Assembly (NCBI GenBank): GCA_003483645.1 | Contig: DMYM01000195.1 | Location: 1-7,077, forward strand | Direction: 5' to 3' | Length of the DNA stretch: 7,077 nucleotides | Source: Verrucomicrobiales bacterium | GTDB lineage: Bacteria; Verrucomicrobiota; Verrucomicrobiia; Verrucomicrobiales; Akkermansiaceae | Shown: piece after piece, positions 4,858-7,077 of the stretch | Numbering within the stretch: the stretch's first letter is position 1 | How the letters are laid out: each line of letters begins with the position of its first letter | Notes under the pieces: generated by a model | What the model saw: only the letters and a program-made list of their open reading frames with translations | What the model was told of the DNA's origin: nothing | Databases searched by the model: none | Made by a program: the position numbers and the translations under genes

Positions 4858-7077
4858 GTGGCCGGCAAGGAAGGCAAGCTCACCCCCATGATGGCGCAGT
4901 ACCAAGCGATGCGCCGCTCGCTTCCCGACGATGTGCTTCTCTTCTTCCGGCTCGGCGACTTCTACGAAATGTTTTTCGAGGATGCCAGGGAGGCTGCCGG
5001 ACTCCTTAATGTGGCTCTCACCAAACGGGGTGGAGTTCCCATGTGCGGTGTCCCTCACCACGCGGTGGAAAACTACATCGCCAAGCTCATCAAGCAGGGC
5101 AAGCGGGTGGCTATCGGGGAGCAGATCTCCGAACCGGTGCCCGGCAAGATCGTGGACCGGGAGATCTCCCAGATCATCTCGGCGGGCACCATCGACAACC
5201 TCTCTCTGCTCGATGACCGCTGCCACAATTACCTCGCCGCGGTATGCGAACACCGGGACACCTTCGGCCTCGCGGTGGTTGATCACTCCACCGGCGAGTT
5301 CACGTTGGCGGAGTTTCCCGACCGCCAGCAGTTGGAAGACGAGCTCACCAGGCTGGCTCCCTCCGAACTCCTCATCTCCGACGAGCAGCTCCAGGCCCTC
5401 GGCGGACTCCCTGACAACCTGCCCTACGACGGATACGCGTTTCTCCTGGACCAGGCCGTCCACATCCTGCGCGACCATTTCAAGGTGCAGTCGCTCGACG
5501 GCTTCGGCTGCGCCGACATGCACCCTGCCCTCAGCGCGGCGGGTGCGATCCTGCACTATCTTTCCTGCCAGCTGCGACGCTCCTGCGATCACCTGCGCGG
5601 ATTGGCCGTGCGGCAGGTCGGCGAGGAGGTCGCCATCGACACCGCCTCCCAGCACAACCTCGATCTTGTCGACTCGCGCTCCGGTCGCCAGCACACCCTG
5701 CTGGGTGTGCTCGACCGTACTGCAACCCCGATGGGAGCCCGCAAACTGCGCGACTGGATCCTCCATCCCATCTCAGACCGTGACACCTTGGAGGCGCGGC
5801 ACGATCTTATCGGAAGTTTCCTCGCCGAGAGCTTCCTGCTCACCCATTGCCGGGAGAGCCTGAAGGAGATCCGCGATATCGAGCGTTGCACCGGCCGCCT
5901 TGCCCAGGGCTCAGGCAATCCCCGTGACCTTCAGGCCCTGCAGACTTCCCTCTCCCGGATTCCATCCCTCCGTGCCGATCTGGATGCCCTCCCCTCCCAG
6001 CAACCTGAAACCTGCCACCTGAAAACCGAAATTCTCCATCAGCTCCACGAGTTCCCCGAACTGGTGGAGTTACTGGAGAGTGCTCTCGTCGACGAACCGC
6101 CGGCCTCTCCCAGGGAAGGAAGCCTCATCAGGGATGGATTCTCGGCGGAACTCGACGACCTGCGCTCCGCCTCCCGCGATGGCAAGGAATGGATCGCCCA
6201 GATGCAGCAGAGCGAACGTGAACGGACCGGGATCGATTCGCTCAAGATCAAGTTCAACAACGTCTTCGGCTATTTCATCGAAGTGACCAAGGCCAACCTC
6301 TCCAAGGTTCCTGAGGACTACCAGCGCAAGCAGACCATGGCCAATGCCGAACGCTACATCACCCCCGGCCTGAAGGAGGTAGAGAGCAAGGTTCTGGGCG
6401 CTGAAGAACGGGCCAAGCAGCTGGAGTACGAGGAGTTCCTCAAACTTCGCAGCGAGATCACCTGCCACCTCGACGAACTGCAGCAATGCGCCAACGGCCT
6501 CGCCACCCTGGACGTCCTGCTGGGCCTGGCCGAGACCGCGCAGCTCTACCAGCACACTCGCCCAGTCCTCGATGACTCGCGTGATCTCGAAATCGTCAAC
6601 GGTCGGCACCCCGTGCTGGAGCAGACCCTTGTCGAGGAAAAGTTTGTTCCCAACGACTCAAGACTCGACCACGACAACTCGCGCCTCCTCATTATCACTG
6701 GTCCCAATATGGCGGGAAAATCAACCTACATCCGCCAGGTCGCCCTCATCGTCCTGATGGCTCAGATCGGCGCCTACGTTCCCGCCGAGTCGGCGCGCAT
6801 CGGTCTGGTCGACCGTATCTTCTGCCGGGTGGGCGCCAGTGACGACCTCGCCCGGGGCCAGTCGACCTTCATGGTGGAGATGAACGAGACTTCCCTCATC
6901 GTCAACAACGCCACTGACCGCAGCCTGGTTATTCTCGATGAAATCGGACGTGGCACCGCCACCTTCGACGGTCTCTCCATCGCCTGGTCGGTAGCCGAAC
7001 ACCTGCATGACGTCCTCAAGAGCCGCGCTCTTTTCGCCACCCATTATCACGAACTCTGCGACCTCGCCAATACCAGG
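4858..7077 (+). CDS. mutS: DNA mismatch repair protein MutS (3' end outside window)
   Basis: MutS binds base mismatches and small loops, then recruits MutL in an ATP-dependent manner. The 740 visible codons cover the mismatch-binding domain (about 1-120, with Phe35-Tyr36-Glu37 of the mismatch-stacking motif in RLGDFYEMF), the connector (about 125-250), the lever and clamp (about 260-570, including NVFGYFIEVT at 468-477 and the KQTMANAERYIT block) and most of the ATPase. Walker A is TGPNMAGKST (614-623, Lys621), the signature loop is DDLARGQSTFMVEM (662-675), Walker B is ILDEIGRGT (692-700), and ATHYHEL follows at 727-733. The usual S of GTSTFDG is Ala701. About 100-140 residues, including the C-terminal dimer contacts, are missing because the window ends. 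The GTG at 4858 is chosen because the peptide from there, MAGKEGKLTPMMAQY, has the LTPMM opening typical of MutS; an in-frame stop at 4843 excludes anything earlier. Internal ATGs at 4888 and 4891 would clip that motif. No clear Shine-Dalgarno is present. Confidence 0.97.
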   Translation, partial: MAGKEGKLTPMMAQYQAMRRSLPDDVLLFFRLGDFYEMFFEDAREAAGLLNVALTKRGGVPMCGVPHHAVENYIAKLIKQGKRVAIGEQISEPVPGKIVDREISQIISAGTIDNLSLLDDRCHNYLAAVCEHRDTFGLAVVDHSTGEFTLAEFPDRQQLEDELTRLAPSELLISDEQLQALGGLPDNLPYDGYAFLLDQAVHILRDHFKVQSLDGFGCADMHPALSAAGAILHYLSCQLRRSCDHLRGLAVRQVGEEVAIDTASQHNLDLVDSRSGRQHTLLGVLDRTATPMGARKLRDWILHPISDRDTLEARHDLIGSFLAESFLLTHCRESLKEIRDIERCTGRLAQGSGNPRDLQALQTSLSRIPSLRADLDALPSQQPETCHLKTEILHQLHEFPELVELLESALVDEPPASPREGSLIRDGFSAELDDLRSASRDGKEWIAQMQQSERERTGIDSLKIKFNNVFGYFIEVTKANLSKVPEDYQRKQTMANAERYITPGLKEVESKVLGAEERAKQLEYEEFLKLRSEITCHLDELQQCANGLATLDVLLGLAETAQLYQHTRPVLDDSRDLEIVNGRHPVLEQTLVEEKFVPNDSRLDHDNSRLLIITGPNMAGKSTYIRQVALIVLMAQIGAYVPAESARIGLVDRIFCRVGASDDLARGQSTFMVEMNETSLIVNNATDRSLVILDEIGRGTATFDGLSIAWSVAEHLHDVLKSRALFATHYHELCDLANTR

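Noticed and set aside
4843..5863. Long open frames on both strands over the start of mutS (4843-5766 minus, 4931-5863 plus)
   Set aside because: The mutS frame carries the mismatch-binding and connector domains here; the other frames are low-information shadows.
1..7077. tRNA, rRNA, CRISPR array, insertion sequence, phage or defence-system genes
   Set aside because: No cloverleaf-like gap sequence, no regularly spaced repeats, no transposase, integrase or defence domain seen in any frame; the gaps are too short for most of these.

Overview
The window reads as an ordinary, densely coded stretch of bacterial chromosome with fairly high GC. It has six protein genes, short gaps, and no tRNA, rRNA, CRISPR array, insertion sequence or phage gene that I can recognise. 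Several protein features fit a member of the Verrucomicrobiota or the wider PVC group: a formamidopyrimidine-DNA glycosylase with a GVGNWMADE helix-turn segment, a compact exported L,D-transpeptidase, a cytochrome b562-like protein, and start sites with weak or absent Shine-Dalgarno sequences. This placement is an inference from protein style, not a proven assignment. Secretion signals and an L,D-transpeptidase indicate a peptidoglycan-containing cell with an envelope compartment, probably Gram-negative.

Layout, left to right. Positions 3-1460 (+) encode an exported tetratricopeptide-repeat protein. After a 74-bp gap with a perfect inverted repeat comes 1535-2413 (+), an Fpg/MutM-type DNA glycosylase. 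A good sigma70-type promoter overlaps the fpg stop codon and drives 2465-3145 (+), a probable lipoprotein L,D-transpeptidase. That gene converges on 3224-3682 (-), an exported four-helix protein resembling cytochrome b562, with a likely two-way terminator between them. Upstream of the cytochrome-like gene on the same strand is 3784-4575 (-), an exported thioredoxin-like protein of unknown function with no CXXC pair. A 282-bp divergent intergenic region separates it from mutS, which starts at a GTG at 4858 and runs off the right end after 740 codons.

Functionally there are two themes. Fpg (excision of 8-oxoguanine) and MutS (mismatch recognition) are both mutation-avoidance proteins lying about 2.4 kb apart. 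The four genes for exported proteins (TPR, L,D-transpeptidase, cytochrome b562-like, thioredoxin-like) belong to envelope biology. I see no evidence that these six genes form one dedicated system. The items most worth following are the cytochrome b562-like protein with both axial heme ligands apparently conserved, the palindrome in front of fpg, and the CXXC-less thioredoxin-like protein next to the cytochrome-like gene.
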